Source: Rutpela maculata
Taxonomy: Eukaryota > Arthropoda > Insecta > Coleoptera > Cerambycidae
Reading direction: 5' to 3'
Length of the DNA stretch: 64,000 bases
Assembly (NCBI GenBank): GCA_936432065.2
Contig: OW386289.2
Location: 134,714,015-134,778,014 of the forward strand
A program made the translations under genes and the position numbers. The notes below the pieces were generated by a model. It saw only the letters and a program-made list of their open reading frames with translations. It had not been told where the DNA came from and did no database searches. Positions 9,932 through 22,330 of this stretch are shown one piece after another (position 1 is the stretch's first letter; the number at the start of each line of letters is the position of its first letter).

Positions 9932-11712
9932 TATATGGGCCAACTAGCCAAATTAAAGTATAATTTGGGGGTACTAATTTTCCTTCATACCGCAGTTATA
10001 TGGGTGTACAGAAATAGCAAAAAACTATGATTGCCATCTGAAAGTGGTAGCTAATAAAAATGGTGGCCAATCCAAGATGGAGAATGTAGACGTTTAAAAA
10101 AACGACCGTATCTCTGTAAGGTATTGCCCGATTTCAGTGTTCTTTTTTTTAAATGATAGCTTAATAAGCTATATATAAGTAACCATTAATTAGTAAATCG
10201 CTGATTAGTGAAAAATATATTAGTTTTTACAGATAATTTGTCTGTTTATTATAAATTTTCTTAAAACGTAAACGTTTTAGAAAAAAATTTTTCAAACAAA
10301 TATTGTAGCACAAACGATTAGCTTTAATTGGGTGCTTTACACTTGTGTGTTTGGGCAATGTGCACTGGAACAATGTTGTGTGATAAGAATAAGAGTATGT
10401 GCCAATTTCATAATCGAATTTAAAGTGAGCTTTTGATAAAATTACATTTGATTGTGATAGTAAGTGAGGGATCGGTCACAGTCAAATGTAGTCTTAATTA
10501 AAGCCAATTTTAAATTCGATTATGAAATTGACCTTTTGTCACGGAAAAAAATATGACCGACAATAATCAATACCGATATAAGTTTTATAATTTTTAATAA
10601 TGAAAATTTTGATTCTTGCAGATTATACAGATTTTATAAACAATTGTTTATTATTTCTTTTGAAATATTTCTTCATGTTGTTTCAACTAAACTTTCACAA
10701 ATCGTCTTCGCTGTCACTACATTCATATGGTTCATCAAAAAATACATCTTCTGTAGTTTCCTCGAGCTCATGCATATCTTCACATTTAGTCAGCTTACAC
10801 ACGCTGGTATATTTCAACTGATTCATCATATAAGTGCACGATGGTAGTTGGCATGACCTTGCACAAGAACAAAAGTTTCAAAACTGCCTCAGGTGCGGGT
10901 GCTTCCGTCATCCAGTTGATGCAGAGTATTCCAACATTGTCTATCATCCATCCATGATCTTCTGCTTCTGGAACATGAGGATAATTTTCCAGACATCGCT
11001 TCCAAATTGCTGCTTGATAGTTTGCACGCATAAAATGTTGGCAAAGACAGTCTTCACATGGAGGAAGTTGTGTTGATTCAACATCACCTTGTCTACTTCG
11101 GAAGATTTGGTATCTTAGGTCATTTATGCTCTCTGTTTTGGTATTTCTTGAATACAACTGACATGTAAACTTTTGGATCAAATAGCGCCCATTTCCACTT
11201 TAATTAAGGCTACATTTGACTGTGACAGATCCCTCACTTACTATCACAATCAAATGCAATTTTATCTAAAGCTTACTTTAAATTCGATTATGAAATTGGC
11301 CCATACTGTTATTTTTATCACACAGCATTGTTCCAGTGCACATTGTCCATACACACAAGTATAATACACCAGATTAAAGCTAATCGTTTGTGCTACAATA
11401 TTTATTTGAAACATTTTTTTCTAAAACGTCTACGTTATAAGAAAATTTATGATTAACAAATTACCTGTAAAAACTAATGTATTTTTCACTTGTCAGCGCT
11501 TTACTAATTAATTGCTTATATGGCCGTGATATCGGACAATAACTTACAGAGATACGGTCGTTTTTTAAACGTTTACATCAACCATCTTGGATTGGTCACC
11601 ATTTTTATTAGCTACCACTTTCAGATGGCAATCATAGTTTTTTGCATATAACTGCGGTATGAAGGAAAATTACTACCCCCAAATTATACAAATATCTTGG
11701 CTGGCCCATATA
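9932..11712. mobile_element. Long-TIR element carrying a Cys-rich protein gene
   Basis: The left arm (9932 to about 10504) is the inverted copy of the right arm (about 11197 to 11712). Matched landmarks are TATATGGGCCAACTAGCCAA against TTGGCTGGCCCATATA at the ends, TTGCCATCTGAAAGTGGTAG (10031) against its complement near 11613, and CACTGGAACAATG (10364) against CATTGTTCCAGTG (11327). The left arm holds a smaller palindrome built on ATTTCATAATCGAATTTAAA (about 10406 and 10510). The 690-bp core contains only the minus-strand fragment at 10695-11181. The structure is that of a DNA transposon or foldback element, but its superfamily is not recognised. Confidence 0.75.
10695..11181 (-). pseudogene. 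C-terminal part of IWK-HGW / CXC Cys-rich protein
   Basis: The minus-strand frame from 11181 reads through NDLRYQIFRSRQGDVES, PPCEDCLCQHFMRANYQAAI, IWKRCLENYPHVP, HGWMIDNVG, INWMTEAPAPEAVLKLL. One frameshift near 10855 moves the frame. After it comes a cysteine cluster, CSCARSCQLPSCTYMMN, then VCKLTKCEDMHELEETTE and an acidic tail ending CSDSEDDL at the stop at 10695. The order (PPC..C, RAxYQAxIWK, HGW, W, PAPEAVL, CxCxxxCxxxxC) fits a widespread uncharacterised animal protein family whose C-terminus resembles tesmin/TSO1 CXC zinc-binding repeats. The N-terminal half is absent. It sits alone between the long inverted arms of the 9.9-11.7 kb element. Function unknown; a DNA-binding role is inference. 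Confidence 0.6.
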
Positions 11713-14480
11713 CTAATAACATTAACTGTGGCCTGATTTACAATGAAAATCGCTTGCATTTATGTGGTGATATTTATTTATTGATTTATTTACTAAGTTT
11801 CAAAACTTTATCAGTTATTTCCGTCAAACGTCGAATGTTCTTATTTGACTGAGTTATATCGACGTACAGTATTTTCTTTGCGTCTTGTTTAGATCCATGA
11901 TCGTTTGTTAAAGCCTTAATATTTTCTATATAATATTTGTTTTGGCCATAGACGATGATTAGGAAGATGGAGGATTAATTTGATGTTGGTGGATATGATG
12001 CAATCGAGAATCATTCTACTTCTTTAATACCAACAGATTTTGTGATAAATCGACAAATACGTCATCTATCGCTAACCTTATTCCTGAAATTAAAAAAGCT
12101 GTTTAAAATTGCATTCTACTGACGTCATGTATACCGAGCGATTCGTTCTGCTCTATGCAGTCTAATAACTTATCAGGGTTATTAAGATTTTCTTACTGCA
12201 TAGGGTCGTTGGCCATTTTTTTAAAAATTTTATATTCAAGTACTTTACTAAATTTTATTTAAATTAAGAAACTTTGAATTCGCGCCTATCGCCACGTCAG
12301 ATGTGAGAGCATGTGCAGTTAGATAAAGGAATAATCGACGGGCGTCGTTTGCTTTGCTTATTTGCTGTTAGTGTTAGTATCGATGTGAGTCATTGTCAAA
12401 TTATTTTAAAGAAATACTGACCTCAAATTTTTAACATTTCGGGATTCGGCACTTAAATATTTCAAATTGTCTACATAAAACTCGTGTACCATATAAATGT
12501 CCACTATGGATAAATTCTCTGAAGTACCTTTTACAGAATTAGGTTCTATTATAAACAAATATTAAACACAAAATATAAACGTAAACAACAAATCAACAGA
12601 GCACTACTACCAACTGCAGAAAACTTTATTTTCATTTAAATCGTTTTTTTTTCATTGTTTTAATTTTCGAAATTGTAGCTGTAAACATATTCAAATAACT
12701 AATGTAGTGATGTATACAACTTTACGAAAGTGACTACGCTATACATTTTATTGAACTAAACCTTCGTGTCAAATTTAGCGAAAAATATTTATTTAAACCT
12801 CTGATAATAAAGAAACACTTCGATATTTATGTTTTTACGTGTCTTTTGCTATTATATGCAATTTTGTTTTTATTTAAACCGTTTTTTGCATTTGTTTAAA
12901 ATTTTTGAAACAATAGTTACAAACAAATTCAAACAACTGTGGACATTTTACCAAACCAAAAACGGTAAACGAATTATGAAAGTAAGTAAATAAACCAACA
13001 TTCATAAAGATAATGTTATACTTGAATTTGAAGCTGAGGTACGTTTATTCTTGCTTTTCAGTAAGGCGAAATATATTTGGTATAACAAACTGACATTTTG
13101 TCTTGATTTATGCTGGTGTTGTTTCCATATTATTACATTATATTTCTTAAATTATACAAAAATGTTTTATATTTTTTTGCAAGTTAGCAAATTATCGGAA
13201 AGTTTCTTTATGTCTAGTTTTACTCTAAGTTTCATTCCGAATAATTTGATTTTTTATTTTTTGCAACGCGATTACTAAGACTGGAGATAATAAGAAAAAA
13301 AGGAGAAAACTTTAATTTTGCAACATAAATCATTTATATGAAGCGTATTTAATCCAAAATTTCTCCTTGCTCCTGATGTCACACGGAAAACAAACAAAAA
13401 AAACACTGCAATTTATTTTGACTTCATTATTAATGCTGGTAGTTGATGAAATATCAAAATAAAAACACATACAGCGACTGATTTATAGTTTTCTTGCAAA
13501 ACATAATGCTCATACTTTCCAATAAAAAAAAATCGTCTGCAGCTCTTCTACCAGGCCACTTCCATCCTCTCCAAAGTTAAACCCCGTGCGCACTGTAAAT
13601 AAACACTCAATCAGAAACATACGGTGGAAAATCTGTAAGGTGTCAGCCCTTTAAGCTCAGCTACTAGTATTTAAGAATGACTAACTCATATATGTTGTTT
13701 TTATTTGACAATTTAATTAATAATCGCTAGCTATTGTTTCCAGCACGGTGTAGAAGTTTTATTCTGATTAGCCTGGTCGATCTAGAGAGGTGACGGTTTT
13801 TTATAAATTACCATGATCAAAAGAAAAAGTTTGTAATTACGTAAATTATATTAATGAAGTTTCCTTGGAATTATTATTCATTTCGAGGGAGTCCAAGTAC
13901 CCAATGAATATTTATATGTTATTTAGCCTACTGTCTGGGTCAGTAAAATTATTCTGTAGAAATAATGTTTTATTAAAAGTTACAGCTGAATATCGAAAAA
14001 TACAAAAGTCATTTCAAAGCGTGCCTAATTAATCAAATTTAACATACCCGATGCCTCTGGACATGTTAAATTCATTAAATATAAACAACAGTAAAGTTTG
14101 GGAAACGGCTATACAGTATGCAATCGTGTTTCATGCCTCTTGGTGTGTCCACTCTTTACCTGTGCTAGAGTACTGGTAGACGTCTTTATTGTAGGCGGTC
14201 GGTTAATAGCGCAATGCCAAACGAAGGACTTTCTGATACTGTAATATTTAAATTTAATACTAAAATGTATTGGTATTTATATTTTCAGTATACTTAGATA
14301 TAATGCACAAAGTCATTAAAATATGGACGTTAACAGTTTTTTTCTTAGTGGAAGGATTACTAGGTAGTTTTACACATGTTATTGTTTATATTCTATTTTT
14401 CAGACATTAAACACTTGATATCCTTGGTAAATCATTGTTAATAAAATTAAACTTACAATTTTTTAGAGACGGGTACCGAG
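11713..14480. other. Intronic DNA, mostly unassigned
   Basis: AT-rich. One weak direct repeat of about 70 bp (12636-12702 and 12868-12938, both with a TTTAAA/C CGTTTTTT core and CAAATAACT/CAAACAACT end) suggests an old tandem duplication of about 230 bp. The ORF at 13051-13278 is low-complexity and not credible. Confidence 0.4.
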
Positions 14481-14492
14481 ATCTTTCCATTT

Positions 14493-14680
14493 GAAAGTTT
14501 CCAGAATAAAATTTTGAGAAAAATGAAAGTGTCCAATAAAATATTTGAATATTTAAAAGTTTCCAAAATTCAGGGAAGTTTTCTTTGGAAACTTTCGGAA
14601 TATTCAAATATTTTATTGGAAACTTTCATTTCTATCAAAACGTTGTTCCGGAAACTCTCGAAAATTTCCTGGGAACTTTC
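14493..14680. repeat. Hairpin cluster built on the decamer GAAAGTTTCC
   Basis: Seven copies of GAAAGTTTCC or its complement GGAAACTTTC (some with one mismatch) fall at 14493, 14525, 14555, 14587, 14618, 14650 and 14671. The first three are in one orientation and the last four in the other. The segment 14522-14630 folds as a near-perfect inverted repeat around TATTTGAATATT/AATATTCAAATA. Facing ORFs on both strands are by-products of the palindrome. Confidence 0.7.
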
Positions 14681-14699
14681 ATTGGAAAGAATGTTCAAA

Positions 14700-15300
14700 T
14701 TGTGTTTTTTTACGTTTTATTTTTTAATCTCTTGCTCGTATAAAAACGAACAAAAAAGCAAATTATTTATAATGAAATTGCAAAAAAAAAACTAGACCTG
14801 TCCGAATCTTCTTGATAGATTTTTAAAGTTGTAATAAATAGAAACAATTGAGAGATGCCATTTTTTAACAGTTGATGATAACTTAAACAATAATGCATAT
14901 ATTTTAATGAAATTTTAGGAGAATGTGCCTATAATAGACTAGGCATGTTTTCAAAAAAGAAGAATGCAAGAAGCATGTCATGTAACAATTGAGAAAACAA
15001 CGTTTTTAGGGTATTTCTCTGAATACGAATCTGCCTGTTGCCAAAGCGAAATTTGGAGCGGAAGTCTGGTATCCAAGATGGCGACAAAAACTCTGTTGCC
15101 CTATATCTCCCTTATCCGTTGGCTTAAAATAATGATCTAAACATCTGCTTAGGGGTTTTCTCGGATGCCAAATACATTGTAATGCTCAAAATATACTTAC
15201 CTTAAGTGTGGAGTGCATGGGTTCCAAGATGGCGCCCAAAATGGCCGCCGAAACTTTATTGCTCGGAAGTAAGCAAGGAAGCTAGGCAGATAAGAAAACG
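14700..15300. other. Unassigned; repeated AAGATGGCG motifs
   Basis: Mostly AT-rich. TCCAAGATGGCG occurs at about 15072 and 15222, the second followed by AAAATGGCCGCC. These resemble YY1/Pho-type sites, but no promoter context is visible. Confidence 0.35.
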
Positions 15301-15309
15301 GCCATTTCA

Positions 15310-15432
15310 AAGTTCAAACATTGTTTATTGCAAGATTGCAAAGAAGATAAAACAATCATTCAAGTGTTTTTAGCTTATGGCAAGGTTGCAAGGAAGATAA
15401 GAAATCAACCATTTAAAGAGTTCAAACATTGT
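15310..15432. repeat. Imperfect tandem duplication
   Basis: Two similar units contain AAGATAAGAAA-like sequence, CCATTT, and AGTTCAAACATTGT (15311-15324 and 15418-15431). They lie at the 3' side of the Cys-rich pseudogene. Confidence 0.45.
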
Positions 15433-15881
15433 CGAGAGCGGTGGCACAACTTGGTACAAGTCAGTCTATTCTTCTTGCACGTGCACATTGTACTCAGGCA
15501 CTGAGATGAACAATTACAGGCTAGGATATCCGTACAGGCTTTGGGGCGGGCTCAAGGGTCATAAGGATGGGAATGAAGATTTTTGGGTATTAATGCAGCC
15601 TCTTCTTGGGAAACATAAAGCCCTGAGTGACCCAGCTAATCTTGCAGCTTCCCTCTAAGCAGCAGCTCAGCATGGACAAAAGTTCGAAAATGATCATCGA
15701 GCACTTGCCTCGGGATCGGAACATCTTGATCGATGTCTCCTAAAGCAACATCCGCAGTCACCTTGGCCAAAAACTTCCGGGGTATAAGGAGAGTTTGCCT
15801 TCCTGTGATGTCTTTGTTTAAGGGCTGGAAGAGAAGGAACGAATCCTTAATGCTGTTCACCATCCTAAGGGTGTATCTCAA
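15421..15881 (-). pseudogene. Cys-rich CXC-type protein fragment, two stops
   Basis: One minus-strand frame runs from 15881 to about 15421, broken by two stops (near 15636 and 15550). It reads VPIPRQVLDDHFRTFVHAEL, then ALIPKNLHSHPYDP, then KACTDILACNCSSQC and MCTCKKNRLTCTKLC. The last part is a spaced cysteine cluster (C-x5-C-x-C-x3-C-x4-C-x-C-x6-C-x3-C), the hallmark of tesmin/TSO1-like CXC domains. The N-terminal part, including LLIPRKFL and the VLDDHF stretch, was not recognised. GC content is higher than in the flanks, consistent with former coding sequence. No flanking inverted repeats were found. Likely a mobile-element or gene fragment related to the pieces at 10.7 and 18.6 kb. Confidence 0.55.
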
Positions 15882-15899
15882 TTACTTTGTGTAAGCCCT

Positions 15900-17430
15900 T
15901 GTCAACACCTTCGTTCATGCATTCAGCCAATAGACTTATTACTATATTTCTGTTCATGGAAGCTCTATAACTCAATAGCATCATTTTTCCCTATTTTCAT
16001 CTTTATCTAGGGGCTGTTTTTGGCCCTTCTGAATTATTCAATGGATATACGGATTCGTCGATATTAGATATGAATTCAGCGCCAAAAAATACTAAGAATA
16101 TCTTGATTCGTATTCATTTTTTGTGGGGCTGTGTATTTTTTGATACATCACGCATATCACATCTTCAATCCCTCATATCTCAAAAACCAAACATATGCTC
16201 ATCTTGAAATTTTGTATTCAAGATGTTCTCATTGTTATCAATAATTTAGCACTTAGTTTGAAACAAAATTCGAGGGCTAGAAAATGGGCGATTTTTGGCC
16301 TATTTTTGGGGTCACTCTTTGCACTGAAAATTCTCTATCGTTTAAACTATTCGCTGAACATGTTACATTCTTTCAGACCAAATAAATTGTTGAAAAATTA
16401 TGGCGTTGAAGTTGTACAGTAGCAACAGCAATGAATAAAGTCAAAAAGGATAATAATTTCTAGCAGAGTGTAACAACGTTTTTTTATTTTGAGCTAGGAA
16501 CTTGAAAGGCATGTACATTCTCCATCCCCAGAAAATTCAAAAATTTTTTAAATTCAAAATGGCGGCTATAATGTGGTCTCCAATCTAAATGTTAGTACAT
16601 GAGAAAACTCATATTAAAATGAAGACGCTGCCAAAATGGTAAGAGCCGTGAAAAGAACTATAGGAACAGAGTTATAGAGAAATAAATGTCACATAAAAAT
16701 AAATGGCGGCATATATGTTTTATTGTTTTGGAAATACATGCATTTAAATTCGATGAAACTGTACGATGCCGCACTTTCCACTCTTCCTTTGCGCATACTA
16801 TAAAAGACAGTCGTTTTTTAATAGCTCTAAGTTTGTAATTTTGCAGCCGTCAATTCTAGTAGAATAAAGATATTAACGAAAATGCTTCGAAGATTATTTT
16901 ACGCCATCTTAATAGAAACAAAACGTTAACTCTAATAAATATGGTAAAGGTTTGTCTGTTGTTTTAGTCCAACACAGAACAACTTTTAATTTACTTTTAT
17001 TGAAATAACCTTTGTGGGGTATTTAAAATTTGAAATACAATTAAGAGTTTCATCAAAAGTGCCAAAACAACGCTCAGGATATACCCAAAATGTAATTTAA
17101 TTAAGATTATATCGCACACAGCACAAAAAATGCACAAGGGGTCTTTACAAGTATACAAGCTGAAATACCGTACAAGAACCATCCCTGAACTTGACATTTA
17201 TCCTTTGAGTCTGAGATTCAGTGTTAGGGTTGTTACAACGCGCAAAGAGGTTAAAAACTGTGTAAAAAAAGTATTCTCAAATACACTGTAAGCGCGTACA
17301 TCAAACCAACTATAATTATTATAGATCTGAGCTTCATTTTCGTGGATTTCTAATTAAGACAAAAACTACTTAGCAAGCAAGTTGCAACAAGAGTTGTATA
17401 GTAAACCAGTAAGATTAAGCCTAGAATCGC
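15900..17430. other. Unassigned intronic DNA
   Basis: AT-rich. AAAATGGCGGC at about 16556 echoes the motifs at 15.07 and 15.22 kb. The ORFs at 16195-16422 and 16997-17197 lack recognisable domains. Confidence 0.35.
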
Positions 17431-17433
17431 CAT

Positions 17434-19545
17434 ATATCCGACAAAATTCATACAGTTTTGGAACTAGATTGAATGATTGATTGATCAGCATACGGTAAGT
17501 ATTGCTGCTACTCTAGGGAAACATACCGCCGGGCCGGCTACGTCTATTCTGGGTTAGATTTGGGTCATGTTTCTTGTCAGCAGCGAGAGTCATACGACGC
17601 ATGGTACAGGAATGTGGGATGGAAAGTGTAAGTATATGGATTTTCCTGATTTTATTCGTAAAATAAAGTTTTAAGTTTTCAGCATTTTTCAACCCTTAAT
17701 ATTTTCAATTCATAAGTTTTGACCTCGCAGTCATATTCAGTGATCTCAAAAACATAAGTATAGGGATTTTCGTTAATTTATTGGTAAAATTAGAATGAAA
17801 ATCAGGTAATGCAATAGTATAGATTTCGAGGTACGTATTTTATAAAGCATATTACAAAAAAAATTAAGGAAATTCCTTTCATCGTTTTCGGGCCGGGAAT
17901 TTTACCATTTTTACTGCTTCGTTTACTGTACTAATTGTTTTCCTTCTTGTTTATGTTGACGTTTTACGTAGTTGCTTTATTCTTGTTGTTTTTGCTAGTA
18001 GCTCTTCTCAGACTTCTTCTGTTGGTCTTGCAGAAATATTAGGAAAGGAATCGGAACCACCATAAAGAGCAGTCTTATCGACCCTTAGAATTGAGAAAAT
18101 CACTTTATATTCGATTTAGCTCGTTTGTCTGATAAGCCGTTCACTTTTTGGCAAAAATATCTCAGTAAAAATTATGTTACTTATTTTTCAGTAAAAAGAC
18201 GTTTTATTCATTTTTTCCGTGGATTGAGGAGTACTCTAACAGATGCAGCGCAAAGATAAGACGGTGCGGAGCGCTTTGCTTAAAAGTTAACTATCCTGAG
18301 TTTTGACTACAAGTGAATCGCAAATTAGTAATTTTACACAAACAGTCAATAGGTCAATATTCAATCTGTAAGACGGGAAACGGAATATAGAATACGCCTA
18401 TTATGGTTTCCTTCCCTAAACGTTTTGTTCAATTTATATTATTTTTAACAGAATCATGAACTCATTTCCACACCACCCTTGGAGTAGAATTTTTTGCACG
18501 TTTTTTAAGTGGTTTCTCCTGTGTGTCTAATGCACTTAAGTTCGGTGTATGAAAATCACGATATGTCGGCAGCGTCGACGTCAACTTCGTCTTCAGTAAT
18601 ATCTACACTTTCAATATTCAGGTAGGCATGAGCTGGACATGATAGTGATAGCACATGTTGAACAACGTAGTCCAGGTTTTGCGTACCCGCATCAGGTTCC
18701 GCCATTCTAATCTGCACGAAATCAGGGTTATAATAGATTATGGGTTGGATGCTCTCGTTGTAGTAATCGGTGAATGAATTTGGTGAAATTCGCGATAGGG
18801 GTGCTAATAGAAGTCGACGGTAACAACACAGTATTGTCTGCTTTACCAACAAGTTTGTTGAAGGCCAGGAATCTATAGTTATCGAGATAGATGCGGTAGA
18901 TTGATATAAAGCAAGAATAAATCACTTTCCTGCACTTGTGATATCATCCTGGCTCGCTTCTTGATTGCTAAAGCTTAGCACATTTTTCAAATCCTCTCTT
19001 TTGTTAAACAAGTTGATTGGGCTTTTCCTTTGAAAAAAAACTGCTGATGTATGCCATATTATATAAAGCACTATGAGGGCGAGATGAGAGAGAAAGCATT
19101 CATAGTATAATTTCTGAAACATAGAGCACAGATTTCTTAAAAACAATGTAAATCGAGCAAAAATTTTAAGAAAGCAAACCATAAGAGGCATATTTTATAC
19201 CCAAATAGAGTACTTTGGACTTTTTCTGTAAAATTAGTAGTTTCCGAGTAATTTGCAGTGAAAACCCGCGATATGTATGTGTTAAGCGGAGTTTTCCGGC
19301 TTATCTTGGCGCATTGTGAGAAAAAATAAATAGAACATTTTTTATTGAAAATTCTATAAAGAACATTTTTGTCAAGAAGCGAACAGTTTAACAGTTAAAC
19401 GAGCTAAATCGAATGTGGTTTTTGCAATTCTAAGACATGATGTACCACGGTAGCGATGGAAACTTTTCTTTATTATGATTCTGGTACATTTCCTAATATT
19501 TTTGCCAAGTTTCAAAATCTCATAAATTTTGTCGGATATAAAACT
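17434..19545. mobile_element. Interrupted long inverted-repeat element
   Basis: The right arm (about 19290-19545) is an inverted match to 18032-18280. Landmarks are AGAAATATTAGGAAA with AAATATTAGGAAATG, ATTCGATTTAGCTCGTTT with its complement near 19400, and a GATAAG..CGG..GC block. The outermost right-arm segment containing TTTTGTCGGATATA matches 17434-17465 instead, so about 565 bp (17466-18031) seems to have inserted in the left arm. The core carries the minus-strand fragment at 18556-19191. Confidence 0.5.
18556..19191 (-). pseudogene. Frameshifted Cys-rich fragment with acidic tail
   Basis: Minus-strand pieces in order: QEASQDDITSAGK ending near 18922, then NYRFLAFNKLVGKADNTVLL in a second frame (18925-18728), then a third-frame end ITEDEVDVDAADIS at 18556. 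Between them, another frame reads CGYAKPGLRCSTC (about 18690-18650), comparable with the CGCRKxGLxCSxxC signature of the CXC-like family. At least two frameshifts are needed to join these. An acidic C-terminus also ends the 10.7 kb and 45.7 kb fragments. It lies between the inverted arms of the 17.4-19.5 kb element. Assignment rests on the short cysteine motif and the position of the acidic tail, so it is tentative. Confidence 0.4.
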
Positions 19546-19559
19546 TAATTTTGGTCGAT

Positions 19560-21000
19560 TATAACGTCTGAAGAATTTTCAGTAGGGAATGTTGTTGAAA
19601 TGTATATAAAATATATATCAGGATAGATATGCATTGAAAACTAAATACAATCTTGAGTTTCTCTCTAAATATAAACGTTCAAAAAATGAGGTAAATATCT
19701 GCACATTTTAAAAGAAGAATAATAAATAGTGAAAAGTCCTCACCCTTTAGACAAATGGCATGTTCCCACTTTCGAGTATAATTATGTATAATTTTACTTA
19801 ATTATTAATATATCAAGTTTTACACCCAACCAACACGAAGAATTCTTAAATTAAGAATAAATCCTTCTGTTACCTTAATTTGTTTAATAAATTATTTAAA
19901 ATATCCGACATACATGCGACCACTATTCATGTTATACCTTTAGGCAGGAGAATAAAGGCTTTAAAAGTATTTATTTCCTATTCTTTTGAATATGTATTCG
20001 AATCTCTTAAAACTAAATAAAAATAAGTCATTGCATGTTATGGTTGAGTACAAGAAACTTCTTCGGGTATTGCCTTCAAGTTGCGTAAAGATAGAAAAAT
20101 TCTTTGTTTTACAACTACACAAATATTTGTGGAACTAGTACATAATATATATTGAACGAGCTATGTTTATGCCCGAGCATGCCTGCGAGCGAGGCTAATA
20201 AAAACCGCGAGTCAAATAAAGTCTGATTATATACGAGTTGCATACAAAGCTTTACGTTCGACTTCTAAAATTACCTGGTTAATAAAAAATCTAGTTTATA
20301 AATTTGACGTCTATTCTGTGACAGGAAATATTGTACCAATAGGCCCTTTGCAAAAAATATAATTTTAGTACTTTTAGAACCTTTTTATTTACGAATATTT
20401 TGGTTACGCAGTAGCATACGGCATACACCCGGAAGGCGTACAGCGTAAATTATCCGATTGACCTTTGACATTACCTTTTTCAGTCATGTTTAAAACAATT
20501 TTAATCCTATTAAATATGGTACACTTAAATACACACTATAATTTAATATCACAGACCGAATACAACTAAATAATTTTATAACCGCAAACTGTACGAATTA
20601 TGTCCTAATTATTGCACTCGCAGAGATATACTGTTAAATGACGTCACGTCCAATATGACTGTGTTCTCAGACACGCCCATCCTCCCGGATATACTCGGTG
20701 ATTTAAATATTTTCCAGTTAGAAATTATGAAAACAGATTTTATAATTGCTAATATGTAGTAACACTATATTAAAATATATAAATTAATTTAAAATATATG
20801 GCACATGCAAGAGGCCTATTCTTGCCACGAGAAAATTTTATATATCTCAAAGTATATTTTTATTGTTGCTAATAGCTAGGATAAATCTAAGTAATATGAA
20901 TTGTGTGATTAATATTTTTATAAATGATTTAATGAGGTTAAAATGTTACTTATTTATAAATTTTTCTTTTCTTTCTATTCTGAATGTGTTAAAATTTAAT
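19560..21000. other. Unassigned AT-rich intron
   Basis: Nothing recognised on either strand. Confidence 0.4.
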
Positions 21001-21222
21001 ACTTATTTTTTTAAATAAGATGTTTGCTTGAACATTTTAATTTTATTCATCGTACAAATTTGACATTGTAATTTTTGTAATTGTAATTTTTAATCAAACA
21101 TTTGTTATTGACAAATTACTATTTTTTTAAATAAGATGTTTGCTTGAACATTTTAATTTTATTCATCGTACAAATTTGACATTGTAATTTTTAATCAAAC
21201 ATTTGTTATTGACAAATTACTC
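21001..21222. repeat. Tandem duplication of about 105-120 bp
   Basis: The unit from ACTTATTTTTTTAAATAAGA through ATTGACAAATT is repeated immediately (21001-21119, then 21118-21222). The copies are almost identical; the first has an extra 12-14 bases (TTTTTGTAATTG). Confidence 0.85.
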
Positions 21223-21482
21223 CAATTTAATGTATCATTATAGACAAATACGACAAAATAACTCATTAAAGTCCTTAAACAAAATCATAAACCAAATCTT
21301 TTTGGTATAGTCGAATACAAACAATTATTATTATTGCGCATATTTAGAAAGAAATGTTTGCTAATTTTAAATTGTATTGATTCTTTGAACCTTTCGTAAA
21401 GAAAAGAAAATATAATAATGTTTGAAAACTTACTTTGTTGCACTTCTCTATGAGATGATAATATACTATAATATATACTATA

Positions 21483-22330
21483 CCGGGTGTAAACGAATAG
21501 TGGGCCACCCCTGTAACTTCCTTGTTTTTGAAGATATCGGGATGAAATTTTGTATGGTGAAATTAGGTAAGATTTCCAACTTTTTGAGACCTATCCGCCA
21601 TATTTATCACTTTCATCGGTTTCATCGGAAATGGCCACCCTGTATGTTTTTACATTTTTGAAATATGATATGCCACCCTCCGCAGGAGACAGAATGGGTC
21701 TCTGGCTCATTCTTGTTGCATATCATAAAATATTAACACAAATATACAGGGTTGATAAAAATTTAATTGAAGTTAGATATAAATCATAAATTTCTTAAGA
21801 AAAATTGTCATTCCTGCCGGTAACGATTACACATTACGGAACTTTTGGTACCGTTTAACCCCTACTAAATAAAGCTTTCTGAATATCCGGGTGGCCCATA
21901 TCATAATATTTAAAACAAATGAGTCATTTTGAAAAATGTGATTTTAATGAGTTTACAGCACCCTGTATGATGTATCATTGGACATACTGACATTTTCGTA
22001 TTTTTTATATGAATTACATTGGAACAAAATTAATTTTAACATATTCGCAGCCATCTAGATTGATAACTAAAATTCGAATTATTTTTCGTGCAACATTGTA
22101 TAAATTGTTCAAAATAGTATAAATGTATCCAAAATGTGATCTTTATTTCAAAAATGTAAAAACATACAGGGTGGTCCATTTAGAAATCCGGTGAAACCGG
22201 AAGTGATAAATATGGCGGATGGGTCACAAAAAGTTGGAAATCTTACTTAATTTCCCCACCAAAAGTTTCATCCCGATATCTTCAAAAACAAGGAAGTTAC
22301 AGGGGTGGCCCACTATTCGCTTACACCCGG
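21483..22330. mobile_element. TA-flanked MITE, 848 bp
   Basis: It begins CCGGGTGTAAACGAATAGTG and ends with the complement CACTATTCGCTTACACCCGG, flanked by TA on both sides. The inverted repeats run about 180 bp and include a second CCACCCTGTATG/CATACAGGGTGG motif at 21641 and 22165. No transposase remains. The two ORFs inside are mirror images of each other within the inverted repeats. Confidence 0.88.

Noticed and set aside
10600..11076. Three plus-strand ORFs within the 9.9-11.7 kb element
   Set aside because: Antisense to the Cys-rich minus-strand fragment, which has the recognisable motifs.
14407..14795. Facing ORFs with similar peptides on both strands
   Set aside because: Mirror translations of the GAAAGTTTCC hairpin.
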